Part shown: positions 24,000 to 35,977 of the stretch, piece by piece
Numbering within the stretch: the first letter of the stretch is position 1
Layout of the letters: every line of letters begins with the position of its first letter
NCBI GenBank assembly: GCA_028583605.1
Contig: CM053337.1
Span: 29,212,397-29,276,396, forward strand
Reading direction: 5' to 3'
Length of the DNA: 64,000 nt
Origin: Dastarcus helophoroides
Lineage: Eukaryota; Arthropoda; Insecta; Coleoptera; Bothrideridae
Translations under genes and position numbers: made by a program
Notes under the pieces: generated by a model
The model's database searches: none
What the model was told of the DNA's origin: nothing
The model's input: the letters and a program-made list of their open reading frames with translations, nothing else

Positions 24000-26300
24000 T
24001 AGATTTTTTTCTAAATTTTAATTTCTCCCAAAATAAATAAATTTTAGTTTTTACAATTTTCATTCAAACATTGTTAGGCAGAAAATTTAAAAATATATAT
24101 ATTTTTTACTAAATGTGACTTACTTTCTAGAAATTTTGATTTTCTTCATAAAATTTTTAGTGTAAACCGGCTTGATTTTTACTTTCTGATTATTGCATTT
24201 GAATTACAAATCTAAGCTCTTATTTGTTCTCCTAATTTTGACTATGTCTATATTTGTCGCAATTTTTTTCATTACATTTCAACATTCGTCATCAAAATTT
24301 GACATTCTTCCAAATAATTCGACGAAAATTTTGACAACATTTTGACAGCAATATTTTTTCAGTTTTAAATAAAACCGTAACGTCAACATTTTTCTAGAAA
24401 TTTAGAGTAAAAATTTTACACCTTCAATAGTTTAATTACAAATTGTTGAAAATTTGGCTTTGAACAGTGTCGACTAAAAAAACTTACTGTAGCTTTTGAC
24501 AATCCTACATCAACCGAATCTTTAGCTTAGATACCAAATTTTTGGTTTTAGGAAGGAATTTTTAAAAAAGAAATAAATAAATGAAAATTATGAGAAGAAC
24601 TCCAACATTTTTAAAAATAACTGGTCATTTATGTTATATTTATATATTATATTATATTTAACCTAAAATTTCAATTTTAAAACTAAAATTTTAGAAAGAA
24701 TATATTATGATTTTTTAGTTTGAACGAAAAAATTGGAAAAAAACTCGACATTTAAATAAAAAGGTTGAAAATTATAATGGAAAATTTGTTATCAGCATTT
24801 AAAGTTCAAAAACGAAATTTTAGGAAAAACTAAGTCCAAACAAAAAGAAAAAAATAGAGCAATATGAAAATTTGAAAGTGAATTCTAAGAAAAAAGATTG
24901 CTATTATTTGATTTTAATTTAAAAATGTGAGAGAATACTAAAGACCACGAAATTTTGAAAATCCAACACAAAATTCTTAGAAAAATATATGCATTTTAAG
25001 TTTTAAGTCAAAATTATTGGAAAAAAACATTAAAGATTGTTGATTTAATATCAGAATTTTAATAAGAAATTCCGCAATTCAGAAAAAATCTTAAATTTTC
25101 ATTATACATTATTTTTGTTAATTTTAAGTTTTTGTTCAAATTTTCGACATTTATTTTAATTTTAAATCTGAATATTCGAAGCTAATTTGGAAGTTTGGAC
25201 AGTTAAATACGGCTAAATTCGACATTTTACTTAAAATTTAACTAGAAAAACTTTGAAACTCTGAAATTGAAAGTTGAAAATTCGAGAAGAGTGCTAGTAT
25301 TTTATGCGTAAACTATAAATTTTAAAAAATATTTAACAAATTAAACGTTGTCGATTTATTTACCATTGAATTTTTTATTCTAATAAAGAAATGCCTAATT
25401 TTTGAGTTGGAAATTTCAAGTCTTAAATTAGTATTTCGAGAAAATTTTATATTTGGAGAAAAACAAAATTTATCTAAGAAAATTTAAAATTTTAATTTTA
25501 AATTTGAATTTAAAATTTTGAGAACATTTTTTCCCATACATTTAAAATTTCTTAGGATGATTTTTCAAGTTTTTTCTCGAATAAAATTAAAATCAGAAAA
25601 ATAGCATTTTAAAATAAAACTCTAAATTTTGAGATAATAGTCAACATTTTGCAGAATATTTTGAAACTTATGTGCTTAAAATAAAAATTTTTAAAATGTT
25701 CACGTTAAAATCACAAAATTTTGACTTTATTTAAAGTATAATATTCGAGAATTTACAATTTTCCTGGAAATCCTAAAAATAAATAAAAATTTTAAGAATA
25801 ATTTCATTAGTTAAATTATTTTATCCAACCTTTGATTTAATTTTAATAATTTAGTGTTACTTATTTTAAAAAATGTCGACTCTGATCAGATGTTGAGTTC
25901 TGAGTTTTATTTTTAGAAATTTAGATTTTAGTTTCTAGATTTTTTATTTCGGAATTTATAGTTGTAAAGTTAAAACAAAAACAAAACAAAAGGGAATTTA
26001 ATTTTAAATTTAAAGCCTTATTTAAGTCTACTTAAATTGTAAGTATAAATTAGAGATTTGAAAAATTTTATGGTAATTTTGATATTAAAGTCGAGATTTC
26101 ATAAATTTTAATAGAAAGAATTAGATATAACATGTTAAGTTTGATATCGAGCTTTTGTTCATTTTCTAGAACATAGTTTAAAAGAATTGTTTCTGGTTTA
26201 ATCTTAAAATATTGAAAAAAGTCGTAAATTTAACCTATTTTATAGACCTACTTCGCATGGTGCATAATTTTGATTTTACAAACAATTTTTTATTGTTTAA
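24000..26300. other. Decayed AT-rich quasi-repetitive DNA
   Basis: The longest stretch of AAATTTTGA / AAATTTTAGA / TTTAAAATTT texture in the middle of the window. No ORF of note and no terminal repeats. Confidence 0.5.
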
Positions 26301-27594
26301 CCAGCGCAGCGTTATGATTGCAAAAATTTTATTTGGCCCATTAAGGAAGAAACTGCCCACTCCTATTTTCAAGAATAGATAATACAACGTTAAATTAAGC
26401 ATAGTTCGAAAGCAGATAATTTCAAAAAGTAATGCATAAATACATAACTTCTAACCTTATACACAACTAATTAAAAAGGTGAGCATAATTAACGAAATTT
26501 ACTTTTATGTATGAACAACTACGAACGTAGTCTTTTCGCAACACTTTAATTTATAAAAGAGTCAAAAATTCAAAAACTACTGTCCCTTTTCAGGACACCA
26601 TCATAATTTCGAAAAAAAACCACTGAAACGATTTATTTATTGAACTTAGTGACATATGATCGTTTTCTCCATTAGGGAGCAATCCGAAGAAAGTTACACT
26701 TGTCAATACTTGTAATTGCCCTAAAGAGTTCGCCACGTGAAAGTTATGAGGGGTGGGTGTTAATATCGCGCCGTTGCATCCGTCACATGTAGAAAATTTT
26801 TAAAACGATAGGGTACTGACCAATTTAACTCTTTCAATCACGATTTCCTGACTTCTAGTTAAATAGACAAATCCCAAGGGCATAAATATTATCCTTACTA
26901 TGACCATAAAATAACGTAATTAAAAATTAGAAAGGACTGAAATGCAGGTTAAGATTTGCTAAGAACCGAAAATTAAAATATTTAACTTCTGACCAAATCC
27001 AAATAATACTCGGAGAACTAGTGTTGAAAGTATGCTGAAGACCTACAAAATTAATAATCTTAAAATTGATCAAAAATTTACTAGTGACAACGGTATCATA
27101 ACTGTACAACGGTAACTAAACAAATGGTGCTGGCCAAAGCGATTTCTTAGACTACAAAAAAAGCAGTTCCATACAAGAGTATCCTCAAATCTGTTAACAT
27201 CCGGATATTACCTAACGCGAATATAAAGAGCCAAATTCAAAGCCCCTACTTATATCTCAAAACGTTTCAAATCATTTCACTGACCAATATGTACAAAGCG
27301 AATTGAAACATAAAACCTATTTCCAACTCCATCATACTCGAATACTTCAAAATAAATATTGTTGCACACAAGACAATTTATATACGATTATGACCCTAAC
27401 AAACCAGCAATGCAACACAATATGCCATATTCGCGAATGTCTAGATTCAATAAAAACCTTATATTTTAACTTTGGACATAGGACATAGCTTATTTATTTA
27501 GAAATATTGGAACATTAGATTGATAGTTGTAAAACAAGATAGACATTGTGCTTAAAGACGTTTAAATTGTATTTCTTTATTTTGCAAAGTACCT
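26301..27594. other. Unannotated spacer
   Basis: Mixed composition around 26,640-26,880, AT-rich elsewhere. No gene or repeat recognised. Confidence 0.35.
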
Positions 27595-28122
27595 TAGACT
27601 TAATGCACAGACCAATGGGTTTGAACATTTATCAGATTCAAAGTCTGGAAACCAAAAACCGGTTTTGATTTTAATAGATCTCGTCAGTTTGGTGTATCCA
27701 ACTCGAATACTATCAAATGGTAAATGCTATAGAATCAACGAATGTCCTTCGTGTGACACCTAAGTATATCATTACCTATTGGTCCATAGAGAAACTGTGG
27801 ATAACTCCGCCACATATTGATCCATATCTATGGTCCACTATATACGCTTAGAGGGCTGCATACTGACTAAGTGGCATTTTACTTTCATACGACCCTTGTT
27901 GGATTTGTCCACAATTTCTCTTTGAACCAATAGGTGGCGGTACTTACGAGTCACACGAAGGACATTGGTTGATTCTATAGTATTTACTGATTGGAACATT
28001 TGTTAGCATTTGAGTCGGATATTCTAAACTGACGAGATATAATAATATCAAAACCGATCTTTGGTTTCCAAACTCTGAATCTGATAAATCTTTAAGCCCA
28101 TTAATCTAAGCATTAGAATCTA
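27595..28122. mobile_element. Foldback MITE with ~215-bp arms
   Basis: The left arm (27,595-27,808) and right arm (27,901-28,122) are inverted copies. Shared words include ATTTATCAGATTC, CTGGAAACCAAA, CGGTTTTGAT, TCTCGTCAGTTT, TATAGAATCAACNAATGTCC, TTCGTGTGAC and CCTATTGGTCCA, roughly 80% identity. The loop is only about 90 bp. No coding capacity. A transcript crossing it would fold into a long imperfect duplex, a possible endogenous siRNA source. Confidence 0.85.
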
Positions 28123-31100
28123 ATCTTTTGGGACCTCCCTTTCTTTACTAAGCTTTTGTGATTTAAATGTTGGTAGTTCGGCTACATATGATCCCCTAGA
28201 CATGCCTAAAGGGCTGCATACTCTTTTTTAGGTTGCATTCCAACTGCATTGAAGATTAGTTGTAAAGGTCGGCTAATTCTGGTTTAAATTTAGAGTGCTA
28301 TATCTGCACATGCAATATTGTCAGACATAACTTCAGGGCTTCACGTAATTGAAAAATTAAAATTTATCACCCCACGTCCCTTCTCATCAATATTTTTTAT
28401 TGGGTTACTTTTTGATAAAATATGCAACTTGTCGGTTTCCTCCAGTGAAGATAAATATCAACTTTCGCAGAGATTTCTACTAAGTATATCGTCCATAGAA
28501 ACCACTAGCAACTACATCGGAAAGACATCGGGATCCAAGATAAAGAAATATTAAGATTGTGGAAGAAAATATAAGTGTTCATGTGCGTTATTCTCAAATT
28601 CTCAAAACACACTTGGAGCCCGATAATAACGAAATAAAACCGTCAGTCTCATGGATAAATGTGAGATAATACGTGGCTGTAGTTTTAGTGGTCTGCGGCT
28701 CCGTACTGATAGCGAGGCACTGCCCTCATTAATGATTCACCCAAACCATTCTCTGGTAAAAAACGATGAATTTACCTCAAAAACTGAAAAAAACATCTTC
28801 CGGAATTCTCGACGGATACCCTACTGACTCGCAAAACGCAAGGACTGCTCTATGAGAGAAAACAGTTAGCATGACAGTAGTGGCAAAATATGCTCACCAG
28901 AAGAGGACATCGAAGATGACATGACCATAATAGAAAATCAATGATATATTACTGCCTATTGGCAAATCCGAAGGCACTGTAGAATTAATTCTGGTCAATA
29001 TTTAATCGGTGCACTTTAAAATCTTACGGAGAGTGTACGATTCATTTTTGTGTTGACTATTTCTGAGCTCCTATGTAACATCGAGGTCAAGATATTCTTT
29101 TAATACATCTCGAGTCTTTCTGTAAACAGAAACACACAAATATTATTGAGACGGCGACTCATATATGCTCGATGTATAGAATGCAGCCATTGGCATTGGG
29201 AGGTATTCAAATATGGTAACGCAGAAGCGATGGCATATAAAGCTGCACCGTACCATTTCATTTTGCCCAGCATAACCTCTGCATGTTTGATATTAAACTA
29301 AATCGAGACACCTGAAATCATTTTTTCATTTTCCTCCATCAAAATAGTAAAACTGCAAATGCGCAGAAATGTAAGCAAGGCATTGATAAATACTTTAATT
29401 TTGTTTAAAATGTTGATGCTATAAGTGGTTGAATTGTCATATGCCCAGTTCAGAGTGTTGGCTTTAACCGAGAAACGTGTTTCGTGTGGTAATAGCTAAA
29501 AAAGTGATCTTCACCAATAGTTATTTACGTTGGTTAACCGAGACCTAAACGTAAATTATAAATAAATCCATAAAAAAGCTATGCTGGGCGAGTGACGCTG
29601 GATATTTTTCCGTTGCCCCATATTTTTATTGTAGATGTGGATTGGGCTTTTCATTTCATTTTCTTTTTCAAATAACTTTTTGTACCATATAATATTTATC
29701 ACAAGTTAGAGACCACTTTTATTGTGGCTGAAATTTTTTGGTCACCACATGAAATGGAACACTTTATAATTTATCAATTTTAGCGAAACACTTTGTAGGT
29801 AATATCTGCGAAGACGAAAATAAAAAAAATAATGAATTCTCAGGAAATCGCCGGTTTGAGTTTAAAAGTGAATTTAATTTTCAATTGGTACTCAAATTTC
29901 TGAGAAATAAATCAAAGTATTCAGATCAAAACAGGAATAAAATATTAAAAAAAAAGAAAACAAAATATATTTAAAAAAAGTGATTAAAATTTCAAGTGTG
30001 TTCCCAAACTTTCAGCCAATTTCTTTAAATACATACAATATCGAATTGAAATTAATGTCATTATTTTGGCTTTACTTAGAAAAAAAAATTTACTTTGATT
30101 TAAGGTAAAGTTTTAGAAAATATCCAGATTCCCACATTTTTATTCCAATCTTGATACTCAAGTTGAAAATTTTACTTTTTCCAAGATTTCATCTAGACTT
30201 TAAATTTTCATTTTATTCGTTCGAGCTTGAATTCAAAATTGCAAGTTTCATATCTTGAAATGTAGAGAAAAGCGCCAAAATATTCATTATTAAGTAGTTT
30301 TAAGAAAGAATGCTTAAGGTTCTAAAAAAATGTTAAGTACAAGTTTTAACAAATTCGCCTTTCAGCACAGGAGCCTCTAAAACGGTAAATCGGTTAGATA
30401 AGGGGCAAAGTTGCATAATTTGGCGACCAGTAATATGCCGTTGTGAAATGGCAAATATCTCTTGTTGGTCTTGAGATTTTTGAAAAAATATAAAAATAAA
30501 ATTTTGAATTTTCGTTTTTATTATCTCATTGCGTCATTTGAGGAGTATTAGGAAAACTGAAAACACTTTTTTATCGCCATTTTTATTCTTTATAAGATAG
30601 CATAAGGAGTTTCTTTATTAGAAGTTTCGTCTTTTCGTTACCATCATCAAGTACGTTATTTTAAATATGGACCTGTAAGTTTAATTGCACCTTTGTGTAA
30701 CGATTGCTCTTCAAAAAAAGAAACGAAATTATAAAAATGAAAATAACAAATTTTACATTTATTTCAAAAATCTCAAGCACAGCAATAGATATTTTCAACT
30801 TTCCAACGGAATATCCCTGACCATCAAATTGTGCAAATTTGCCCTTAATTTAACCGATGCCGTGTCTCTTACTATTTTCAAGATTCCTTTAGTGAGAAGC
30901 AAATTTGTTGCAAACTGTATATTGAGTTTATAATCGAAATATAAAAAACGTAAAAATTATAAATTTAAAATCAGTGTTTTAGAATGTTCAAAATAGTAAT
31001 AATCTCAAAGTTTCGAGTATATTCTCAAAATTGCAATTTTTTCTCCAATTTCCGGTGATATTAATTTTTTTTTATTATTTTTAGAAATTTTTTTAGAAAA

Positions 31101-31389
31101 AGTAAACAAAACCATCCATTCTTAAAGTTGGAATTTTGGCAGAGTAAATTCAAAATTTTAAAATTTCTCAAACTCCATGGATCACAGACTCCTACGAATA
31201 TTCCGTGTTTGCTGGTATGACCGCCGATGATGCAGTTATGCAAACCCAGGTCCGGTGTTAGCAAATATTTATCGAAAACCTTGTGGAATTTTTATCGTTG
31301 ATAAAGTTTAACAGTTATGAATATTAAAGAATTCCACGAAGTAAGGATTGGAAATGTCAATTGTTTTTTATCCTTTACAAAATAACATA
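28123..31389. other. Unannotated spacer
   Basis: No intact gene. AGGGCTGCATACT occurs at both 27,852 and 28,211, outside and inside the foldback loop. The decayed AT-rich texture dominates from 29,800. A weak zinc-finger-like frame is listed at 28,651. The short minus frame at 31,061-31,264 is unrecognised. Confidence 0.35.
28651..28827 (+). pseudogene. Weak FLYWCH-like zinc-finger remnant
   Basis: A 58-codon frame beginning MDKCEIIRGCSFSGLRLRT and continuing to MIHPNHSLVKND. The spacing C-x5-C, then (G)LRLRT, then H-x2-H recalls the second half of FLYWCH fingers, which occur in some insect MULE-type transposases, but the canonical W-C start and H-x-H end are not exact. No transposase is found nearby. 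It may be chance. Confidence 0.2.
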
Positions 31390-31445
31390 AAAAGAGATGA
31401 CGTTTAGATGCTTTCGTCCATCTGGAAACCAACCTTCAGAAATCT

Positions 31446-31724
31446 TTGGGAGTGATCGCGCAGACGAATGGTACTTGTGGTTCAGTTTATATCGGAGAAA
31501 CGGGGCGATCATTTAAGACGCGAATATCCGAGCACCAAGGATGTCTTAGGTCTGATTTATTTTCGCGGTCAGCCATTGCCGAACATCAACATGAGACCGA
31601 ACGTAAGATTCTCTTTGATAATATTTCAATTATATCCAATATTCTCAATTACTATAATAGGATGATACGCGAGGCCATTGAAATCCAAAAATTCCCCAAA
31701 AACATCAACAGAGATGACGATTAG
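31446..31724 (+). pseudogene. PLE GIY-YIG endonuclease domain, best-preserved copy
   Basis: The frame from about 31,470 reads GSVYIGETGRSFKTRISEHQ, then FSRSAIAEHQHETERK, then IREAIEIQKFPKNINRDDD and a stop. It keeps the YIG box, the arginine of the R-x3-EH block, the AEH histidine and the REA-I-E glutamate expected of PLE GIY-YIG nucleases. The normal first half (GVYRIPC) is missing because the sequence is fused to tail DNA. The initiating ATG belongs to that tail, so this is a relic and not a gene. Confidence 0.88.
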
Positions 31725-32036
31725 ACGCTTTCGTCCATCTGGAAACCAACCATCGGAAATCTTCGGAAGTGATCGCGCAGACAAATAGCATATAAAGTTT
31801 CCGTTTCCCCCTTTCCTGTTAGAAAAGTTTCGCCTGTGGTATGGTGGACATACTGAGTTACCGTGCTCTTCTGTCTAAACTTTCTTATCCTTCGTACCAA
31901 TTTTCAATTCAGAAGAGTTTCACCTCTGGTATGTTGGACACACTGAGTTACCGTGCTCTAATGTTTTGAAATTGGCCTTTTCATTCTTTCAATTTTGCCT
32001 ATTCCTTTTTTCATTTATTGTTTCTTTTCTTTGTTC

Positions 32037-32072
32037 CTGAAGAAGCCCCCTACGATGGTAGGCGGAACGTCG
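32037..32072 (+). ncRNA. Hammerhead-like core in PLE B tail (degenerate)
   Basis: CTGAAGA at 32,037, then stem II, then GGAAC in place of GAAAC, then GTC. Flanking TGTTC and GAATA could form stem I (four Watson-Crick pairs and one G-T). The A-to-G change in the invariant GAAA box should abolish cleavage. Same layout as the copies at 49,779 and (minus strand) 35,690-35,735. Confidence 0.6.
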
Positions 32073-32379
32073 AATACTTTTAGTAATTCTTTGACACGGT
32101 CCAATCCCGGAAGAAGTATATCCTGTCGGGATATCAAGTAATTGGTTTTTGTTACTATGGTCACATGTACCAATCAAGCTATTTATTTAAAGCCATACGT
32201 TTCAAAATTTAAATCTATTTTGAAGACTTCTGTGAACCTTTATGAGCTTTTCCTTAACCTTGTTAGAGAGAGTATAGTCTACAACTGTTTGGAATGGCAT
32301 ATTCCGCAAAACCGTAACCCCCGCCTACTGCTCGAGCTGGAAACCTTTCGCTTATGTCGAATATGAGCCGTTCCATAAC

Positions 32380-32785
32380 TTAGATATTGTCTATATTTTC
32401 TTTGCGAAATATTGGTATTTCTGTTTAATCATTTTATTTAACATTTCTACGACGATATCAAATGAGAGCGAAACATCGATATCCAGTGCTACAATCTTTT
32501 TTTTAAATTGTTATAATTCATCAAAAAAAACAACATTTTTTTCATATCTAATTTTGGTTTTCTATTTTTCATTTTTCATATTCTATGTAAAATAACCTAT
32601 TTTTTGTTAAATGTCATGAGGTGACGTTTTATATAAATTTAGTCACATTTCAGAAACTGTTTTAGAATGTTGTTAACAAACAATAAAAAATTTAAATATT
32701 TCCAAATTGGGTCGTAGAAATGTTAAATAAAATGATAAAACATAATGTTTCCGACCAATAAGAATCCACCATGAAAAATAAATTG
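32380..32785 (+). mobile_element. Hammerhead-linked repeat, copy 2
   Basis: Aligns with 10,395-10,745 and 59,880-60,275. The ribozyme part reads ACGA, ATCAAATGAGAGC, GAAACATCGATATCC and AGTGCTAC: the second half of the core survives, but the CTG of the CTGA box is lost and stem II is weakened. The tail is TTTTTTGTTAAATGTCATGA, GGTGACGTTTTA and GGGTCGTAGAAATG, ending near CCACCATGAAAAATAAATTG. No ORF. Confidence 0.75.
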
Positions 32786-33175
32786 GTATTTTTATTCATC
32801 TTTTATTGGTTTTTTCCTCGCCAATTGCTCCTTTCATAATTCTAAATTTTTTGTAACCTTCTGTTAAGGATTGGCAATCTGTTATATATTGCCCCAAGCA
32901 GAGATTGTGTTGAATGTTGGTTTGTCAATCCCTGTTTGTGACTCGACAATGAAAAAATACCTAAAATTTAAACGACGTAAAAACTAAATAACAAGAATAT
33001 TTTAAAGTCCTAATGTTTTGGGCAGTGTTATTCTCTGCCCATCGTTGTAAAATCAATTCAAAATTCTTCCTCTACCATTTTGTGTATGCTGTCAGAAATA
33101 AATGTTCGCAAAATCAAAAATTTGTGAAAGAAGTAACTGGCGAGGAAAAAGCCAATAAAACATGAATAAAAATTT
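32784..33175. mobile_element. MITE with ~65-bp inverted arms
   Basis: The left arm 32,784-32,855 (TTTTTATTCATCTTTTATTG, TTTTTTCCTCGCCAATT) pairs with 33,105-33,175 (AACTGGCGAGGAAAAAGCC, AATAAAACATGAATAAAAA). It directly abuts or overlaps the end of the hammerhead-linked repeat, so one may have inserted at the edge of the other. A further single arm is at 35,011-35,075. Confidence 0.7.
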
Positions 33176-35010
33176 CATATCTTGTTGTGGAATATACTAT
33201 TCTCTCTGTTTATGGTTCCAAAATACCAAAATACCGAAATAACGTATTTTGGAGCCTGAAATTGAGCCCAGAGAGTAGGCATTTTTGACCGATTTAAGGA
33301 CATTTTGATTTAATTTTAGTATGCGTTAATCATCTTTGCATCCGCGATTTTACTAATAACGTTTTTGGGCGTTATTAATGGTCCAAGAATAATAATTCAT
33401 TTTGCGTAAGTTTATCTCCCTGGGGGCTATTACTTCACATTTTTCTTTTTAGCACTTAATTGAAATTTTGGTGAAAAGAAACACTTGGAGAAAAAAAACC
33501 CTTTATTAGATTTGCGATAAGAATCAAAACAAAAGGAAAGAAGAGATCCGCCTTCCGATAGTAAAACCCCAATAATTGGATTATATCCGCTGTTGGCGTT
33601 ATACAAGAGCTTTTAGTTCTAGTTCGGTATAAACACATCTAAACATCCAACACAATTCTCCTTCCCGTCAGAAAGCGAGACCACGTCTGAAGTGGTGGCT
33701 CTTTCGAGTGGATTACTTAGTTATAGTGAATATAACCGCATACATCTCGAATTATTTAAGTGTGTCAACACTAGACGGTGGACAGGATGGTGTTACATTG
33801 GAACGAAATAAAATTAGTTAACTGATTACATTAATTTTGTTACTTCGAATACATAATGGCTCAATATTTCCCCTTAGGTGACTATAATTAAATTTGTATC
33901 TGACTGAGATTTCGTTAGGTGACGTTGGAAAGGATGGAGATCTGGTGAGAAAGGATGCTATGTCCTTGAAAAACCTTTTGAGGGTAGCATTAGTGTGGCA
34001 GAGGTGGCTTTGTTTTTATATTATTTTTTTTTTCTGTTAATAGATATCATCTTGGATATCCAAATCAAATTCTTTGAAGATAATTGTTTAAAAAAATATT
34101 TATTATTATGAATTAATTATTTAAACAACACATTTTCTACCCTTCCTGTCCTACCGATTAGTAAAAATGGTAAAGAAAAAAAGAAGCACGTTTTTGCATC
34201 AAAAAGGACTGACAAAACGATTAATCTTATATCTTTAAAGGTATGTATCTAATAGGTATTGACCTAAAATTAAAAATGCGTCAGATTTTGCAAAAATGTA
34301 TAATAAGTTAATGATATCTTGCAACTTTGTATAGATTTTGAATCAGTAGTGACTCCAGAATTTCGGGAAGATGGAGGGTCGAAAATTAAATTCGTATTAC
34401 TCGACCACACCTAATTTACCAAAGATTATATTTCACTGGCACCTCCATGAAAGCTACGAAGCACAACTTCTCTTGAAAAATAAAAAAAATCAGTAAAAAC
34501 TGCAAAAACCCGACTGAATTTATTTAGCAAATATTGTGAATACTTTTTCCAAAAATTTGCAAATTTTGAGCAAAAAATCAAATATAATCGAGTTCCAAAC
34601 TTAAAATTTTTAGTTTCGTAAATTCCGGTTAAACTCTATGAATTTCTAAAAAAAGGTCCAACTTTAAGGGGGAAAGTCAAAGTTTCGATTATTATAAGCC
34701 ACTTATAGTCTGAATTTTAATTTTAAAGTGGAATTTTTGAAAAAAAAAACATAAAAAAAAGCAATTTTGTATCGAGGCTTTCGAGAAACTTAAAGCTTCT
34801 TTAAATTTCGACTTTTTTTAAATATTTTAAAGTTTTGGCGGATATTTCTGAAGTTGTATATTCGAATAAAATTCAATGTTTCAGTATTAAAATAGAAATA
34901 TGAAATATTTTTTAAATCAATTTTTTTCTCAGATGTTATTTTTCTACAGATTATGATTTATGTTTTATTGATTTTTTCTTCTACAATTCTACACTTTCAG
35001 TAACTTTTAG
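33176..35010. other. Unannotated spacer
   Basis: Mixed composition to about 34,400, then decayed AT-rich texture. No gene or RNA recognised; short palindromes only (for example ACCACGTCTGAAGTGGTGG near 33,690). Confidence 0.35.
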
Positions 35011-35075
35011 AATTGTGGAAGGAGTAACTGACGAACAAAAAGCCAATAAAATATTAATGAAAACAACACTATTTC
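35011..35075 (+). repeat. Solitary arm of the 32,784 MITE
   Basis: GGAGTAACTGACGAACAAAA, AGCCAATAAAATATTAATGA resembles the right arm of the MITE at 33,105-33,175. No partner arm within a few hundred bases, so this is a fragment. Confidence 0.55.
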
Positions 35076-35575
35076 GCAAAGAAGATACAGAGTTTTTCCA
35101 AATATGTTGAGCTTAAAATTAACCTTGTTTTTTAATTTTCTAATTTAATTTTAAGTCAGCTCAAAATTTTTACGAAAAAGAAAATCGAAATTTTGAAAGA
35201 AAAGTCAACATTTTAAAAAAACTCCAGATTTTTATTCAAATGAAAATGTTGAAAGAAAAACTGACATTAAAAAAAACTTTGACTTCAAATTTCGAATGTT
35301 TCCGGCAAAATATCAAAAGGTTTTAACTTAAGTACTTTTGAGTACATTTTTTAAATAAATTTCAAGGTTTTTAGACATTTTGTTTTCTTTTTCACATTTC
35401 GTATAAAATCTCCAATTTCTTTTCTATAAATGTTAAGTTTCGAGAACTTTTCTTTATCTTCGAGGATGGATTTTGGAAACTTCTGATTTTAAAGGTAAAA
35501 TTTCGATCTAAGACGCTAAATTAGGAAAAAAATTTGGAAATCACAAAATTATTTTTGACTTTATACTCATAAAAT
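35076..35575. other. Decayed AT-rich quasi-repetitive DNA
   Basis: AAATTTTGAAAG / AGTCAACATTTT texture leading up to the PLE insertion. No gene seen. Confidence 0.45.
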
Positions 35576-35977
35576 ATGAAATTCAACTATGATAACGAAG
35601 GCTTCCATGGTCAGAGTTAGTACAGGATATACTTCTTTCGGGATTGGACCGCGTCAAAGAACTACTAAAAGTGTTCGACGTTTCGCCCACCATCGTAGGG
35701 GGCTTCTTCAGGAGCAAAGAAACAATAAATGACAACAACAAAATACAAGAAAATATATAAAAATGAAACATAAAAAAAGGCCAATTTGCTCTGATGTTTT
35801 TAAATTGTTTTTTTTTCATTTTTCATTTTTGTATTCTTCCTTGTATTTTATTTTTTATTTATTGTTTCTTTGTTTCTAAAGAAGCCCCCTACGATGGTGG
35901 GCGAAATATCGAACACTTTTAGTAGTTCTTTGACACGGTCAAATCCCGGAAGAAGTATATCCTGTAATGAAATTCAA
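35576..35977. mobile_element. Penelope-like element C: inverted tail pair with 11-bp TSD
   Basis: A minus-strand PLE 3' tail (35,587 to about 35,795) joined to a plus-strand tail (about 35,800-35,966), forming a palindrome of ~170-bp arms. The pair is flanked by exact ATGAAATTCAA at 35,576-35,586 and 35,967-35,977, so both halves entered in one event. The left half carries the extra terminal ~31 bp (CCTTCGTTATC side); the right half stops at CCTGTA. Each arm has a hammerhead-like core (minus: CTGAAGA and GAAAC intact; plus: CTAAAGA and GAAAT, damaged). No coding sequence. Confidence 0.9.

Larger units (their letters stand above)
31390..32126 (+). mobile_element. Penelope-like element B
   Basis: Begins with a displaced piece of the post-coding tail (31,390-31,460, same as 31,705-31,770), fused in frame-like fashion to a GIY-YIG domain. 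It then runs through the normal 3' tail with two direct ~45-bp units (near 31,820-31,870 and 31,910-31,960) and a hammerhead-like core at 32,037-32,072. It stops at TATCCTGT without the last ~31 bp found in copies A, D and F. The tail-to-head join at the left suggests it was copied from a tandem or circular template, or was rearranged on insertion. No clear target duplication. Confidence 0.85.
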
